A DNA stretch of 60,683 nucleotides from Roseburia hominis (GCA_021771815.1 JAETOE010000021.1:1-60683), one strand, 5' to 3'; positions 8,301-18,115 are shown, counted from the first letter of the stretch. Numbers and translations are program-made. Notes: generated by a model from the letters alone, not told the origin.

Positions 8301-9914
8301 TTACTTTCCCGCGCAATACTTCTGCAATGTGCGCCGGACTGCGCCCGCTTCTGCGTTCAGCTCCTTAAAATATGCCTCCACGCGCTCTCCAAGCCCCGCA
8401 TCATAAAGATTCACTCCGAAAATGCTTCCATTGGAAAGAATTTCTTTTATTCCCTCAAGATGCTCCTGCTCCCCAAGGGAAATCTTCTCCATAACCGGGC
8501 ACAACTCGCCAAGTAACGGGTCCGGGCTGAGTTCGAACTTTTCTCCCTTATCGTCCACGCCCATAAGATAGCGCAGCCATCCGGCAAATACCAGCGGTAT
8601 TATTCTCAAATCCGTGACATCAAGATTCTCCGCTCTCTGATATGCCTTGATCGTCTCCCCGAACCGGATTGCGAGCTTCTGAGATGTATCCGTCGCAATA
8701 CGCTGCGGCGTATCCGGCATAAACGGATTCGGAATACGCTTTTCTACGACCTCGTCAATAAATTGCCTCGGCGAAAGAATCCCCGGATCAACGACCACCG
8801 GAAGCCCTTCCTGATACCCGATGATCTGCACCAGTCTCCTTAACTCTGCGTCCTGCATCTCCGCAGAAATCAGATCGTAACCCAACAGGCAGCCAAATAT
8901 CGCCAGCGCCGTATGCAGCGGATTCAGGCAGGTGCACACTTTCATCTTCTCCACCTTGTCCACCGTCTCTCTGTCTGTAAAGATAAAGCCTCCCTGCTCC
9001 AATGCCTCTCTCCCGTTCGGGAAATCATCTTCGATTACCAGATATTCGCATTCCTCGGCGTTTACAAAGGGCGCTACATAAGTATTTTTTCCGGTGACGA
9101 TCGGGTGCAGCTCCTCCCCCCAGTCTGCCACAAGAATTTCTTCCACCTTCTTATCCGGCCGCGGCGTAATCTTATCGATCATTGTCCACGGGAAACTCAC
9201 CTTTTTCTTATCTTCCACATAGCCTAAGAAATCGCCCTCCACCAGTCCGTTATTCTGCCATCCCTCTGCAAAGGCATGGATCGCCGCATACAGCTTATCT
9301 CCGTTGTGGGAACAGTTGTCCATACTCACCATGGCGATCGGATGCGCGCCCTTCTTATATCTCTGATACAAAAGAGCCGCCACCTTCCCGATATAACTCT
9401 CCGGTCCATCCGGTCCCTCTTTCATATCCTTTGCCACCGCCGCAAGCCGCTCCCCTTTTCCGTCCACTAAGCTGTAGCCCTTCTCTGTGATGGTAAAAGT
9501 TGCCATCTGCAGCGATTCCTTTCCGAATATCTCCTTTAATCGAGTGTACTCCTTTTTGCTGCCGCTGTCCAGACAAAGGGACTCCACCACACTGCCGATA
9601 ATATTCTTCTCAATACTTCCGTCCGCTTTCAGTGTCACTGCAATTCCAAGGTCGTCATGCGGACGGTTCACCTTCTCAATAATCTCATAATCGTAACCCT
9701 CCGCCACAATAAGTCCACGGTCAAGCTTCCCTTCGTTTAACAGACTCTGTACTACACTTGCCTGAAATGCCCGGAAAATATTTCCGGCGCCAAAATGAAT
9801 CCAAAAAGGCTGCTCTATTGTGCGTGCCCTCACAGCTTCCCTGTCATACTCCGGCACACCGTATCCCTTTTCTTTCCAGTTCCCCGTTCTGATTCCTTCT
9901 TCTGATAACTTCAT
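8301..9914 (-). CDS. uxuB: Fructuronate reductase (mannitol dehydrogenase family)
   Basis: A 537-aa polyol/uronate dehydrogenase of the long-chain mannitol dehydrogenase family: N-terminal nucleotide-binding part (HFGAGNIFRAF) and C-terminal helical domain with the conserved PWTMIDKITPRP block and CLNPLHTAL. Expected reaction: NADH-dependent interconversion of D-fructuronate and D-mannonate. It lies 37 bp downstream of the mannonate dehydratase gene, the next step of the pathway, which favours fructuronate reductase over mannitol or altronate dehydrogenase. The start follows AGGAG. Confidence 0.85.
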   Translation of the reverse strand: MKLSEEGIRTGNWKEKGYGVPEYDREAVRARTIEQPFWIHFGAGNIFRAFQASVVQSLLNEGKLDRGLIVAEGYDYEIIEKVNRPHDDLGIAVTLKADGSIEKNIIGSVVESLCLDSGSKKEYTRLKEIFGKESLQMATFTITEKGYSLVDGKGERLAAVAKDMKEGPDGPESYIGKVAALLYQRYKKGAHPIAMVSMDNCSHNGDKLYAAIHAFAEGWQNNGLVEGDFLGYVEDKKKVSFPWTMIDKITPRPDKKVEEILVADWGEELHPIVTGKNTYVAPFVNAEECEYLVIEDDFPNGREALEQGGFIFTDRETVDKVEKMKVCTCLNPLHTALAIFGCLLGYDLISAEMQDAELRRLVQIIGYQEGLPVVVDPGILSPRQFIDEVVEKRIPNPFMPDTPQRIATDTSQKLAIRFGETIKAYQRAENLDVTDLRIIPLVFAGWLRYLMGVDDKGEKFELSPDPLLGELCPVMEKISLGEQEHLEGIKEILSNGSIFGVNLYDAGLGERVEAYFKELNAEAGAVRRTLQKYCAGK

Positions 9915-9951
9915 ACGGCACTCCTTTCTACCTCGTATAAACCTGTCCGGC

Positions 9952-11025
9952 TTACTTTCTCTCCTCCGATTTCACGATTGCTTCCCAAAGACCATTTAAG
10001 TAGGCTGCCCCTAACGCCCTGTCATACAGTCCATATCCGGGCATCGCCACCTCGCCCCAGATCATCCTTCCATGATCCGGGCGGATCGGTCCGTCGAAAC
10101 CGATCTCGTAGAGCGCCTTCATGATCTCATACATGTCAAACGTCCCGTCGGAAGACAGATGCGCCGCCTCCTCGAAATCGGTCGGTGAATTGAATTTCAG
10201 ATTTCTCACGTGCGCAAAATGAATTCTGCCCTTTAAGGAGCGAATCATATCCGGCAGATCATTTTCCAGATTCGTTCCGTACGAGCCGGAACAGAAAGTC
10301 ACGCCGTTATGGGGATTATCCACCATCTCCATCATGCGCAGAATATTCTTCTTGTTGATAATGATACGCGGCAGCCCGAATACGCTCCATGCAGGATCGT
10401 CCGGGTGAATCGCCATATTGATATCGTATTTGTCGCAGACCGGCATAATGCGCTCTAAGAAGTATTTCAGATTCGCGAACAGCTTCTCGTCATCCACATC
10501 CCGGTACATTGCAAAAAGCTCCTTCACCCGCGCCATACGCTCCGGCTCCCAGCCCGGCATCACAAAGCCGTTCGTGTCCTTCCCGATGGATGCAAACATT
10601 TCCTCCGGTTTTATCGCATCCACCGCCTCCTGCGTATATGCAAGCACGGTGGAACCGTCCGGTCTTCTTCTTGCAAGCTCCGTCCTCGTCCAGTCGAACA
10701 CCGGCATAAAATTATAACATACCATATGGATGCCTGCTTTTCCCAGGCGTTCTAACGTAGTGATATAATTATCTATGTACGTTTCCCGCTCCGGCAGACC
10801 GATCTTGATCGCGTCGTGGATATTCACGCTCTCGATCCCGCTCACATGAAGCCCCGCCGCTTCCACCTCTGCGATCATCGCCGCGATATCCTCCTCGCTC
10901 CATGCCTCCCCCGGCATAGAATCATAAAGCGTTGTGATAACGCCGGTCACTCCCGGAATCTGCCTGATCTGCTCTAACGTAACAGAATCATGCTTACTCC
11001 CATACCACCTCAATGTCATTTCCAT
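9952..11025 (-). CDS. uxuA: Mannonate dehydratase
   Basis: A 357-aa enzyme that dehydrates D-mannonate to 2-keto-3-deoxygluconate. The N-terminal MTLRWYGSKHDSVTLEQIRQ and the internal GVTFCSGSYG and HFAHVRN blocks are typical of UxuA, a TIM-barrel metal enzyme. Length is normal. It is the first enzyme gene after the regulator/binding protein block, and with uxuB defines the glucuronate branch; uxaC and KDG kinase/aldolase genes are not in the window. Confidence 0.93.
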   Translation of the reverse strand: MEMTLRWYGSKHDSVTLEQIRQIPGVTGVITTLYDSMPGEAWSEEDIAAMIAEVEAAGLHVSGIESVNIHDAIKIGLPERETYIDNYITTLERLGKAGIHMVCYNFMPVFDWTRTELARRRPDGSTVLAYTQEAVDAIKPEEMFASIGKDTNGFVMPGWEPERMARVKELFAMYRDVDDEKLFANLKYFLERIMPVCDKYDINMAIHPDDPAWSVFGLPRIIINKKNILRMMEMVDNPHNGVTFCSGSYGTNLENDLPDMIRSLKGRIHFAHVRNLKFNSPTDFEEAAHLSSDGTFDMYEIMKALYEIGFDGPIRPDHGRMIWGEVAMPGYGLYDRALGAAYLNGLWEAIVKSEERK

Positions 11026-11057
11026 ATTATCTCCCTGCCTTTCCGCTTCTTCTTACT

Positions 11058-12122
11058 CTACTCTGTGCCTTCCTCTGTAAATACTTCCTGCTGCCCATTT
11101 TCCTCTGCGGCTCCCCCCTCGTCAATAATCCTCTCGATCACATCCATCTGGTCGCCGCAATATTTCTCATATACACCCATAACGGCGTTCTGAAACCGCT
11201 TTTTCTCCTCCGGCGAGAGCTCCACGACCTGCGTTCCATGCTCTGTCGCAATGCGTCTGGATTCCGCCTCGCGCTCCGTCCAGAGTTTTCGCTCATACAG
11301 CGCCGATTCCCATGCACATTCACGGATGATCTGCCTGTCCTCCTCCGAGAGCTTCTCCCACGTATGTTCGGAGCAGATCTGCATCTCCGGTACTCTTGTA
11401 TGCTCGTCCACCGTATAGTACTGCGCCACCTCATAATGGCTCATCGCCTCATAGGACGGCCAGTTATTTTCCGCCCCGTCGACAATCCCGCGCTCTATGC
11501 TCGAATATACGTCCGCATATCCCGTCGGAACCGCCGTAGCGCCCAACGCCTCGACCATGTCCGCCATCATCTCCGATTCCTGCACACGGATTTTCATTCC
11601 CTCGATGTCCTCAAGACAGGAAATGGGCTGCCTGGAATTGTAAAAATTTCTTGCTCCTGCGTCATACCACGACAGCCCGACCAGCTCATTCCCGCTTACT
11701 TTCTCAAGAAACATATCTCCGATCTCGCCGTCGAGCACTCTCCACATATGTGCGGAATCCGTATACAGATAGGGCATCTGGAGCACATTCAATTCAGGGA
11801 TATATTCCGCCAACTGCGAAAGAGAAACTCTTGCAAAATCAATTCCGCCGTACTGCATCTGCTCAATGACATCATGCTCCGTTCCCATCACTCCCTCTGC
11901 CTGAACAAGAATCCGTATCCGCCCGTCTGTCCGCTCCTCCACAAGCTCCGCAAACTTCTGCGCGCCAAGCGTCGTGGGATAATCTTCCGTCTGATTCTCT
12001 GCGTAGGAAAAAACAAATTCCGGCTCTTTTTGCCTGGGTGCGGCACAGTGCCATGCCACAATACCTCCTGTCACCGCAGCCGCCGCCAAAAGTACGGCGG
12101 CTGCCTTCGCTCTCTTACTCAT
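11058..12122 (-). CDS. TRAP-type DctP-family binding protein linked to the two-component system
   Basis: A 354-aa extracytoplasmic binding protein of the TRAP (DctP) family: N-terminal hydrophobic helix at about 7-24, then FVFSYAENQTEDYP, VRIRVQESEM-like KIRVQESEMM, and the conserved VDGAENNWPSYEA segment. Unlike the other DctP here, it lacks a clear lipobox (the cysteine follows AWH), so it may stay anchored by an uncleaved helix. Its start overlaps the response regulator stop by 8 bp, and it lies far from the permease genes. This suggests a sensory rather than a transport role, feeding ligand state to the kinase; inferred from context only. Confidence 0.8.
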   Translation of the reverse strand: MSKRAKAAAVLLAAAAVTGGIVAWHCAAPRQKEPEFVFSYAENQTEDYPTTLGAQKFAELVEERTDGRIRILVQAEGVMGTEHDVIEQMQYGGIDFARVSLSQLAEYIPELNVLQMPYLYTDSAHMWRVLDGEIGDMFLEKVSGNELVGLSWYDAGARNFYNSRQPISCLEDIEGMKIRVQESEMMADMVEALGATAVPTGYADVYSSIERGIVDGAENNWPSYEAMSHYEVAQYYTVDEHTRVPEMQICSEHTWEKLSEEDRQIIRECAWESALYERKLWTEREAESRRIATEHGTQVVELSPEEKKRFQNAVMGVYEKYCGDQMDVIERIIDEGGAAEENGQQEVFTEEGTE

Positions 12123-12960
12123 CCTGCTTCCCCTGACTATCCTTGTTTCCTGCTGCCCGCAGCACCTGCATCCGGTATTCTGTCGGGGTCGTTCCCACTA
12201 CCCGCTTAAACACTTTTGCAAAATAATTCGAATCCCGGTAACCGACGCTCGCGCTGATATTCTTCACATTATTAACTACATCCGCAAGCAGCTGTTTCGC
12301 CTTCTCCACCCGGTACTCCGAGAGATACACGATAAAGCTCTTATCAAAGCACTGTTTAAAAATCTTACAAAAATACGCCTCCGAATAATTCATCGCGCCC
12401 GCCGCCGTCTGCAGGGAAATATCTTCCATGTAGTGCGTGTCGATGTATTCCCGGATGCCTTCCGCAACTGCGGTCATCCGCACATTCTCTGTGGACTGTT
12501 CCCAATTTTCGTTTTCCTCCTGCGCAATGTTTCTCTCCGACTCTGTGTTTCTCTGTGCGCCATTCTCCTCCGTGCGCTGCTCATTCTCCTTTGCGATCTG
12601 TATTGCCTCCTCCAGCACCGCTATCAGCTCCTCATCCGCACCCGGCTTTAACAGATAATCCAGCGCGTGCACACAGATTGCCCGCTTCGCATAACCGAAT
12701 TCGTCAAATGCCGTCAGGAATACAATGCTGCACTCCTTATCGTTCTCTCTGATTCTTTCTGCCGCCTCCAATCCGTTTATGCCCGGCATCTCGATATCCA
12801 GCAGCGCGATCTGGCACTCCTTCTCAAAGAAAAGCTGCACCGCCTCCCTGCCGTTGACCGCCTCCACGACCTCAAGCTGCCCTTTAAAATATTTTTGAAT
12901 TGTCTTATTTACTACCGTTCTCTCAATCGGTTCATCATCTGCTACCAGTACACGGTACAT
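12115..12960 (-). CDS. Response regulator, YesN type (receiver plus AraC HTH)
   Basis: A 281-aa regulator. Receiver domain 1-120 has acidic residues DDE at 8-10, phospho-acceptor D55 in LLDIEMPG and K105 in LLKPG. A charged Glu/Asn-rich linker (about 120-165) joins an AraC-type double helix-turn-helix at about 175-272, with SVGYRDSNYFAKVFKRVVGTTP-like features. It is transcribed right after its kinase (16 bp gap). Expected to activate the uronate uptake and uxuAB genes. Confidence 0.9.
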   Translation of the reverse strand: MYRVLVADDEPIERTVVNKTIQKYFKGQLEVVEAVNGREAVQLFFEKECQIALLDIEMPGINGLEAAERIRENDKECSIVFLTAFDEFGYAKRAICVHALDYLLKPGADEELIAVLEEAIQIAKENEQRTEENGAQRNTESERNIAQEENENWEQSTENVRMTAVAEGIREYIDTHYMEDISLQTAAGAMNYSEAYFCKIFKQCFDKSFIVYLSEYRVEKAKQLLADVVNNVKNISASVGYRDSNYFAKVFKRVVGTTPTEYRMQVLRAAGNKDSQGKQDE

Positions 12961-12976
12961 AAGCCTCCCTCATTTT

Positions 12977-14449
12977 CTATTCCCTCGGAATCTCAATTTT
13001 AATCACAGTCCCCGCATTCTTTCTGCTGTAGACCTCCACGCTGCCACCGGGATACATTGCCCGGATTCTCTTATATATATTTCCCAGCCCGATTCCCCTG
13101 TTTTCTTCACATTCCAACTGCTCTTTCAGTCTTCTAAGACGCTCCTCATCCATTCCCGCTCCGTTATCCCCGACGGTGATTATAAGCCGCTCCTCTCTCT
13201 GCCAGATACGCAGCCGGATTTGCCCGCCCTCCTCCTTTGGAGCCAGTCCGTGTATGATGGCGTTCTCCACCAGCGGCTGAAAAGTAAAGGTAGGCACGAG
13301 GATGAGTTCCTCGTTTACCAGACAGGTGATCTCATAGGAAATCCGGCTCCCGAAACGCATCTTTTGCAGATACATATAGTCCGCCACGACCTTCAGTTCC
13401 TGCGCCAGCGGCATTTCCATTTCCGGCGTCTTTAAGTTATAGCGGAACAGCGAACTAAGAGCTTTTATCATCTTCTCCGTCGTATCCGCACCCTCCAGGT
13501 TCGCCATCCCTCCAATCACATTCAGCGTGTTAAAAAGGAAATGCGGATGAACCTGACTCTTTAACAGCTCCAGCTTGATCGTTTCCAGACGCTTTTCCGC
13601 CTCCAGCTTCTCCAGCTCCTCCTCGTGCAGAAGGTCGAGCGTTTTCCGTTTCTCCTCCAACGCAAGAATATACTCTCCGGTCGCATATTTCATCTTATTG
13701 AACGCCCGGACAAGCTCTCCCAACTCGTCCTCGTTCTCCGCCTCCACGTCCTCCGAGAAAAAATCATTCGCCGCGATGCGCTGTGACGCTTTCACCAGCT
13801 GCATGACCGGAAGGATAATCGTGCGGTTCATCAGGGCTGCACACTCCACCATTGCGCACAGCAAAATGAGTGCAAACACCACGACCACAAACGGCACGCT
13901 GACCAATCCCGGAACCTTCTCCTTGTAGACGGCGTCGCCGTCCTGTATCGTATAAGTCACAAGTATTCTGGCATACTCGCATAAATAATCCTGCATATCA
14001 TACACTTCGTACAGACGGTTGATGTAATTCACGTCATACTCGCTCATTGTAAGCACCGCATCCCGCTTCGTACAATACACTTCATAGCTGTTGCGGATGG
14101 ACCATGTCTTCGCATAGCGCGCCTCCCCGATCTTCCCGTATTCAAAAGGAAGATCCGCAAGTGCATTCTTCGTCCGCTTTATCGCCGCGTCCAACAGTTC
14201 CCTATCTTCTTCTTTGTCATTCTTCATGTAGCTTTCAAACAACTGGCTCTCCTGCTCCATCGCTTCCAGAAATCCGCTGCTTTTCGCGTTATCCTGCAGA
14301 ATCGCATTGAAATCCAGCAATGAAAACTTCACGACCCATACCTCGAAAATGACGGACAGCATAATAATCAAAAATACCGTTCCTGTAAACGTCGCTATTT
14401 TCTTTCTGATCGTAAGCGATTGCCATGTCTGTCTTAACCTTTTCCTCAC
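12977..14449 (-). CDS. Sensor histidine kinase, YesM type
   Basis: A 490-aa membrane kinase. TM1 is at about 20-42, an extracellular domain of about 140 residues follows, TM2 is at about 181-205, then HAMP (206-258), a coiled-coil (260-298), the phospho-acceptor HPHFLFN with H303, and the HATPase_c domain with the N-box VENAIIHG and GDNGAGMD. The extracellular part looks like a small helical bundle rather than Cache, and may contact the adjacent binding protein. It is coupled to the downstream response regulator. Confidence 0.9.
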   Translation of the reverse strand: MRKRLRQTWQSLTIRKKIATFTGTVFLIIMLSVIFEVWVVKFSLLDFNAILQDNAKSSGFLEAMEQESQLFESYMKNDKEEDRELLDAAIKRTKNALADLPFEYGKIGEARYAKTWSIRNSYEVYCTKRDAVLTMSEYDVNYINRLYEVYDMQDYLCEYARILVTYTIQDGDAVYKEKVPGLVSVPFVVVVFALILLCAMVECAALMNRTIILPVMQLVKASQRIAANDFFSEDVEAENEDELGELVRAFNKMKYATGEYILALEEKRKTLDLLHEEELEKLEAEKRLETIKLELLKSQVHPHFLFNTLNVIGGMANLEGADTTEKMIKALSSLFRYNLKTPEMEMPLAQELKVVADYMYLQKMRFGSRISYEITCLVNEELILVPTFTFQPLVENAIIHGLAPKEEGGQIRLRIWQREERLIITVGDNGAGMDEERLRRLKEQLECEENRGIGLGNIYKRIRAMYPGGSVEVYSRKNAGTVIKIEIPRE

Positions 14450-14462
14450 CCCGCCGCTCCTG

Positions 14463-14939
14463 TCATCTTCGAAGTACCGCTATTTTCTCCTCTGCAAATG
14501 CAAAGAATTCTTCCTTTTCCTTTCCCATAACACGATTCGTCAGCATATAGCCATGCTTCGCGTCGGAGAAAACAATAATCATATCGGGCTGCTTTACGAC
14601 CCGTATCCGTTTCCACGGAATATCCTCTTTCTGTCCGCCGACCCTCACATGAAGCCCTTCATCATCAAAGCCCAGTTCCATATCCTCCGGCAGTGTGCGC
14701 GCCTGCGCCTTCGCCCTGAAATAGATTCCGATCGGCTGAAACACCGGAAATAAAAGACAGGCAAACAGCAGCAGTACCTGAACCAGATCCCCGGACCGTT
14801 CCCAGAACTTTACGGTAAGCAGAATCATTGCGGCCGTAAAGATCACATTGCACATCCCCGCTACGGAATGATATGTCTGCCGCATGGACATCCGAAAAAA
14901 GTCCGCCGCCCTCACACTGCTTTTATACTGATATGTCAT
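14463..14939 (-). CDS. YcxB-like membrane protein
   Basis: A 158-aa protein with two adjacent hydrophobic helices at about 30-48 and 55-75, followed by a C-terminal domain with IPWKRIRVVKQPDMIIVF and a final FAEEKI helix, resembling the YcxB C-terminal domain. It lies between dctM and the kinase gene, in the same direction with short gaps. A role as a membrane accessory of the sensing or transport system is possible; no catalytic motif is seen. Confidence 0.6.
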   Translation of the reverse strand: MTYQYKSSVRAADFFRMSMRQTYHSVAGMCNVIFTAAMILLTVKFWERSGDLVQVLLLFACLLFPVFQPIGIYFRAKAQARTLPEDMELGFDDEGLHVRVGGQKEDIPWKRIRVVKQPDMIIVFSDAKHGYMLTNRVMGKEKEEFFAFAEEKIAVLRR

Positions 14940-14972
14940 ACGCCCAGCCCTTTCTATGTAAAACTACAGTTA

Positions 14973-16268
14973 TCATGACCCAAACAACATCGGCAGGCCA
15001 AGACTGATTTCCGGAATAAAGGTAAGTAACAGAAGAACTACGATCATGCACAGATAGAACGGAAGCGTTGCCTTTACCACGCGCTCCATCTTCACACCAC
15101 TGACCGCAGAGCCAATGAACAACACTGCGCCTACCGGCGGTGTCAAAAGACCAATTCCGCAGTTCAATACCATAATAATACCGAACTGAATCGGATCAAT
15201 ACCGATCGAGGTTGCAATCGGAAGCAAAATCGGTGTCGCGATCAGAATGATCGGCGCCATATCCATAATACATCCAAGGAACAGCAGAATCAAGTCGATT
15301 AACAGCGCTATCACAATGGGATTACTGGAAAATCCGATAATCGCCTGGGCTGCCAGATCCGGCACATGAAGCGTCGTCAGGCAGTAGCCAAAAATGCTTG
15401 AGGTCGAAATCAGAATCAGTACGATCGATAATGTATCGATACAGGATTCCAGGCTCTTCCATACACCTTTCCATGTCAGTCCCTTATAGATATATACACT
15501 GACGATCAGGCTGTAAAATACGGCAATCGCCGCGGATTCCGTTGCCGTGAACCACCCGGCGACAACGCCGACTACGACAATCACAACTGCCGCGAGCGCC
15601 CAGATGGAAGTTCCAAGCTGTCTTAGCAGCCTCATAAAACTGAATTTCTCGCCTTTTGGGTAATTTCTTTTCTTTGAAATAATATAAGAACCGATCATCA
15701 GGGAGACTGCAAGCAGCGCCCCCGGTACATATCCGGCGAGGAACAGACTTCCTACAGAAATGCCGCCTGCGGACATCGCATAGATGACCATGTTGTGGCT
15801 GGGCGGAACGAGAAGTCCCTCGCAGGAGGATGTGATCGTAACCGCCGTGGAAAAGTCATCGTCATACCCCTGATCTACCATCATCGGAATCATGATACTT
15901 CCGATGGATGCAGTATCTGCCGACGCAGAACCGGAAATTCCGCCGAAAAAGTAGGACGCCACAATATTTACCATCGCCATGCCTCCGGTCATCCAGCCGA
16001 CACAGGCATTTGCAAGCGCTATCAGCTTCTCTGAGATACCGCCGCTTCCCATTAAAACGCCCATCGTAATAAAGAACGGAACCGCCATCAGGCTAAACGA
16101 GTTGATTCCCTTTACCATCTGCTGGCAGATCGTCGTCAGCGGCAGCCCCTGCGACAACAGGCAGAGAAGGGACGACAGCGCAACTGCATACGCGATTGGA
16201 AATCTTAATAAAATCATGACAATAAAGCTTACAAGCAATACTGCGATTGCTACACTCTGTACGCTCAT
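14973..16268 (-). CDS. dctM: TRAP transporter large permease
   Basis: A 431-aa polytopic membrane protein of the DctM family with about 12 hydrophobic segments and conserved blocks such as GGISGSASADTASIGSIMIP and LLTPPVGAVLF. With DctQ it couples Na+ entry to uptake of the ligand delivered by DctP. Its start overlaps the dctQ stop by one base (TAATG). The locus context points to hexuronate as substrate. Confidence 0.93.
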   Translation of the reverse strand: MSVQSVAIAVLLVSFIVMILLRFPIAYAVALSSLLCLLSQGLPLTTICQQMVKGINSFSLMAVPFFITMGVLMGSGGISEKLIALANACVGWMTGGMAMVNIVASYFFGGISGSASADTASIGSIMIPMMVDQGYDDDFSTAVTITSSCEGLLVPPSHNMVIYAMSAGGISVGSLFLAGYVPGALLAVSLMIGSYIISKKRNYPKGEKFSFMRLLRQLGTSIWALAAVVIVVVGVVAGWFTATESAAIAVFYSLIVSVYIYKGLTWKGVWKSLESCIDTLSIVLILISTSSIFGYCLTTLHVPDLAAQAIIGFSSNPIVIALLIDLILLFLGCIMDMAPIILIATPILLPIATSIGIDPIQFGIIMVLNCGIGLLTPPVGAVLFIGSAVSGVKMERVVKATLPFYLCMIVVLLLLTFIPEISLGLPMLFGS

Positions 16269-16792
16269 TATTTCTCCGCCTCCTTTACAAAAATACTCTT
16301 TAAATGGTTATACAATGATTCGAGTTCAAATACGACCATCGCGATTCCCGCAACCGGAATCGGCAGATACATCCAGAACTTTGACAGCCACGGCATACTT
16401 ACATAACTTGCCTTTGCCCCTATGCCGCCTGCGTAACTGAATCCGACTACAATCATGACGATCGCGAGGATCATCACGGCAACGTCGGCGAGAATATCCA
16501 AAAACTTGATCACGCCCTTCGGCAGGTATGCGTCAAATGCAGTCATTCGAATATGCGCATTTCTGCGGATAGCAAGCGCCGCGGACAACACCGCCATATA
16601 CGACATCAACGTCAATACGACCTCCTCGCTCCATGCCGGGTCGGGCACGAAAGGAACATATCTTCCGACCACACAGACAGTGGTGATAACAATGTCCGCC
16701 GTCAAAAGCATTTTACAGATGAACAATACAAACTTATACGCAGCGTCATATGCCGGTTTTATTTTATCTAACGTTTCAAAAAACTTTGGCAT
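16268..16792 (-). CDS. dctQ: TRAP transporter small permease
   Basis: A 174-aa DctQ-family protein with four hydrophobic segments and the typical W-S-E-E motif (DPAWSEEVVLTLMSYMAV) after the second helix. It forms a membrane complex with DctM. Gene order dctP-dctQ-dctM is standard. A stable stem-loop separates it from dctP. Confidence 0.92.
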   Translation of the reverse strand: MPKFFETLDKIKPAYDAAYKFVLFICKMLLTADIVITTVCVVGRYVPFVPDPAWSEEVVLTLMSYMAVLSAALAIRRNAHIRMTAFDAYLPKGVIKFLDILADVAVMILAIVMIVVGFSYAGGIGAKASYVSMPWLSKFWMYLPIPVAGIAMVVFELESLYNHLKSIFVKEAEK

Positions 16793-16814
16793 TTTTCTTC
16801 CCCCTTAAAAATTG

Positions 16815-16848
16815 GGGGCACAGAGGGCAGCAACTCCCTCTGTGCCCC
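16815..16848 (-). terminator. Stem-loop between dctP and dctQ
   Basis: GGGGCACAGAGGG at 16815-16827 pairs with 16836-16848 across an 8-nt loop. In the direction of transcription it is followed by CAATTTTTAA. Best read as a partial terminator or 3'-stabilising hairpin giving more dctP than dctQM mRNA. Confidence 0.75.
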
Positions 16849-16884
16849 TGAAAACGCACTTACATTATTGCGGGTTTTCCATAC

Positions 16885-18003
16885 TTACTGCATGTCAACA
16901 ATCTGCTGATACAGCTCTGCATTGTCCTTGGTTGCCTCCTCGATGACATCCTTGCAGGCATCCTGCCACGGTGTGATATCGTCTACCTCGATTACGTTGC
17001 ATCCTGCCGCCTTTAACTCTTCAAGGATTGCATCCTCTTTCTCCTGGGAAATCTGACGGTTGTACTGGGACGCATACTCTCCTGCCTCTGTCAGCACCGC
17101 CTGCTGCTCCGGCGTCAGGGAATCCCATGCCTCGTCTGTGATAACGACCTGAATCGCTCCGAGCGTATGTCCGTCAAGAATGATATTGTTCGCAACCTCC
17201 GGGAACGCGTTCGCCTGATAATTCGCAATCGGCTGCTCCGCAGCGTCAACAACGCCTGTCTGTAATGCGGAGTACAACTCACCCATAGAGACAACTGTCG
17301 GGTTCGCTCCAAGCGCTTCTACCATACCTGTCATAATCGGGTCATTGGATACACGGATCTTCATACCTGCAAGATCTTCCATTCCGGTAATCGGCTCAAC
17401 GGTAAAGAAATGGCGGAAGCCTTCCTCTCCGTAGAAAAGACCGCGGATTCCGCTACCGTTCTCATGCGGCTCAAGCAGAAACTCCTGTGCCAGATCGGAT
17501 GTTGCAAAATTCCAGAAATGATCACGGTTTACGAATGTGAACGGTACGGATAAGAGACTTGACTTCTCTCCGCCGTAGCTTGTGAGTGCAAATGCGGAAA
17601 TACGCGCCATATCGATCGTTCCGCCGCCGCCGAGCATGGTGTCAAGAACATCCTGCTCTGCTCCAAGCACACCGTTCGCCTGAATATCAATGGTAATGCT
17701 TCCGCCGGAAAGTTCCTCGACTTTCTGCTTAAATACCGTCGCCGTCTCGCCGACAATCGTTCCCTCAAGCGGATTTACCTCTGCGTATACAAGTGTGACC
17801 GCCGGACCTACCGGTTCTGTTCCGGATGCATCCGAACTCTCAGTCGCCGCATCGTCTACGGCTGCATTGCCGTCTGTTGCCGCACTCTCCGCCGCCGTTC
17901 CTTTGTCGGAGTTCGACGATGTATCCGGCTCCTTCACTCCGCATGCTGTCATGGACACTACCATCGCTGCGCATAAAAGCGCTGACAAAACTTTTTTCTT
18001 CAT
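16885..18003 (-). CDS. dctP: TRAP transporter substrate-binding lipoprotein
   Basis: A 372-aa DctP-family binding protein. Signal peptide with lipobox MTACG, then a Ser/Thr/Ala/Asp-rich linker (about 20-65), and the conserved EEGFRHFFTVEPI, KIRVSNDP and VVDAAEQPIANYQ segments. First gene of the TRAP operon. It binds the sugar acid outside the membrane and hands it to DctQM. The neighbouring uxuAB genes suggest glucuronate or a related hexuronate. Confidence 0.92.
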   Translation of the reverse strand: MKKKVLSALLCAAMVVSMTACGVKEPDTSSNSDKGTAAESAATDGNAAVDDAATESSDASGTEPVGPAVTLVYAEVNPLEGTIVGETATVFKQKVEELSGGSITIDIQANGVLGAEQDVLDTMLGGGGTIDMARISAFALTSYGGEKSSLLSVPFTFVNRDHFWNFATSDLAQEFLLEPHENGSGIRGLFYGEEGFRHFFTVEPITGMEDLAGMKIRVSNDPIMTGMVEALGANPTVVSMGELYSALQTGVVDAAEQPIANYQANAFPEVANNIILDGHTLGAIQVVITDEAWDSLTPEQQAVLTEAGEYASQYNRQISQEKEDAILEELKAAGCNVIEVDDITPWQDACKDVIEEATKDNAELYQQIVDMQ

Positions 18004-18086
18004 GTAAAATCCTCCTTTTACCCTTTGCCATAGGACGCATTCTGCTTCATACTGTGCTGCATCCGCGCCCTTGTTTTTATGCTTTT

Positions 18087-18115
18087 ATTATAATTAAGAA
18101 TATGCATACTGAAAA
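18087..18115 (-). promoter_or_regulatory. Predicted promoter of the TRAP operon
   Basis: On the minus strand TTTTCA (18115-18110) and TATAAT (18092-18087) are spaced by 17 nt, about 85 bp upstream of dctP. The 321-bp gap 18004-18324 otherwise holds only the terminator at 18234-18296. Confidence 0.55.

Noticed and set aside
11013-12209. 398-aa plus-strand frame opposite the TRAP-type binding protein
   Set aside because: The opposite strand encodes a clear DctP-family protein with coupled start. The plus-strand reading is cysteine/arginine/histidine-rich and unlike any protein family.
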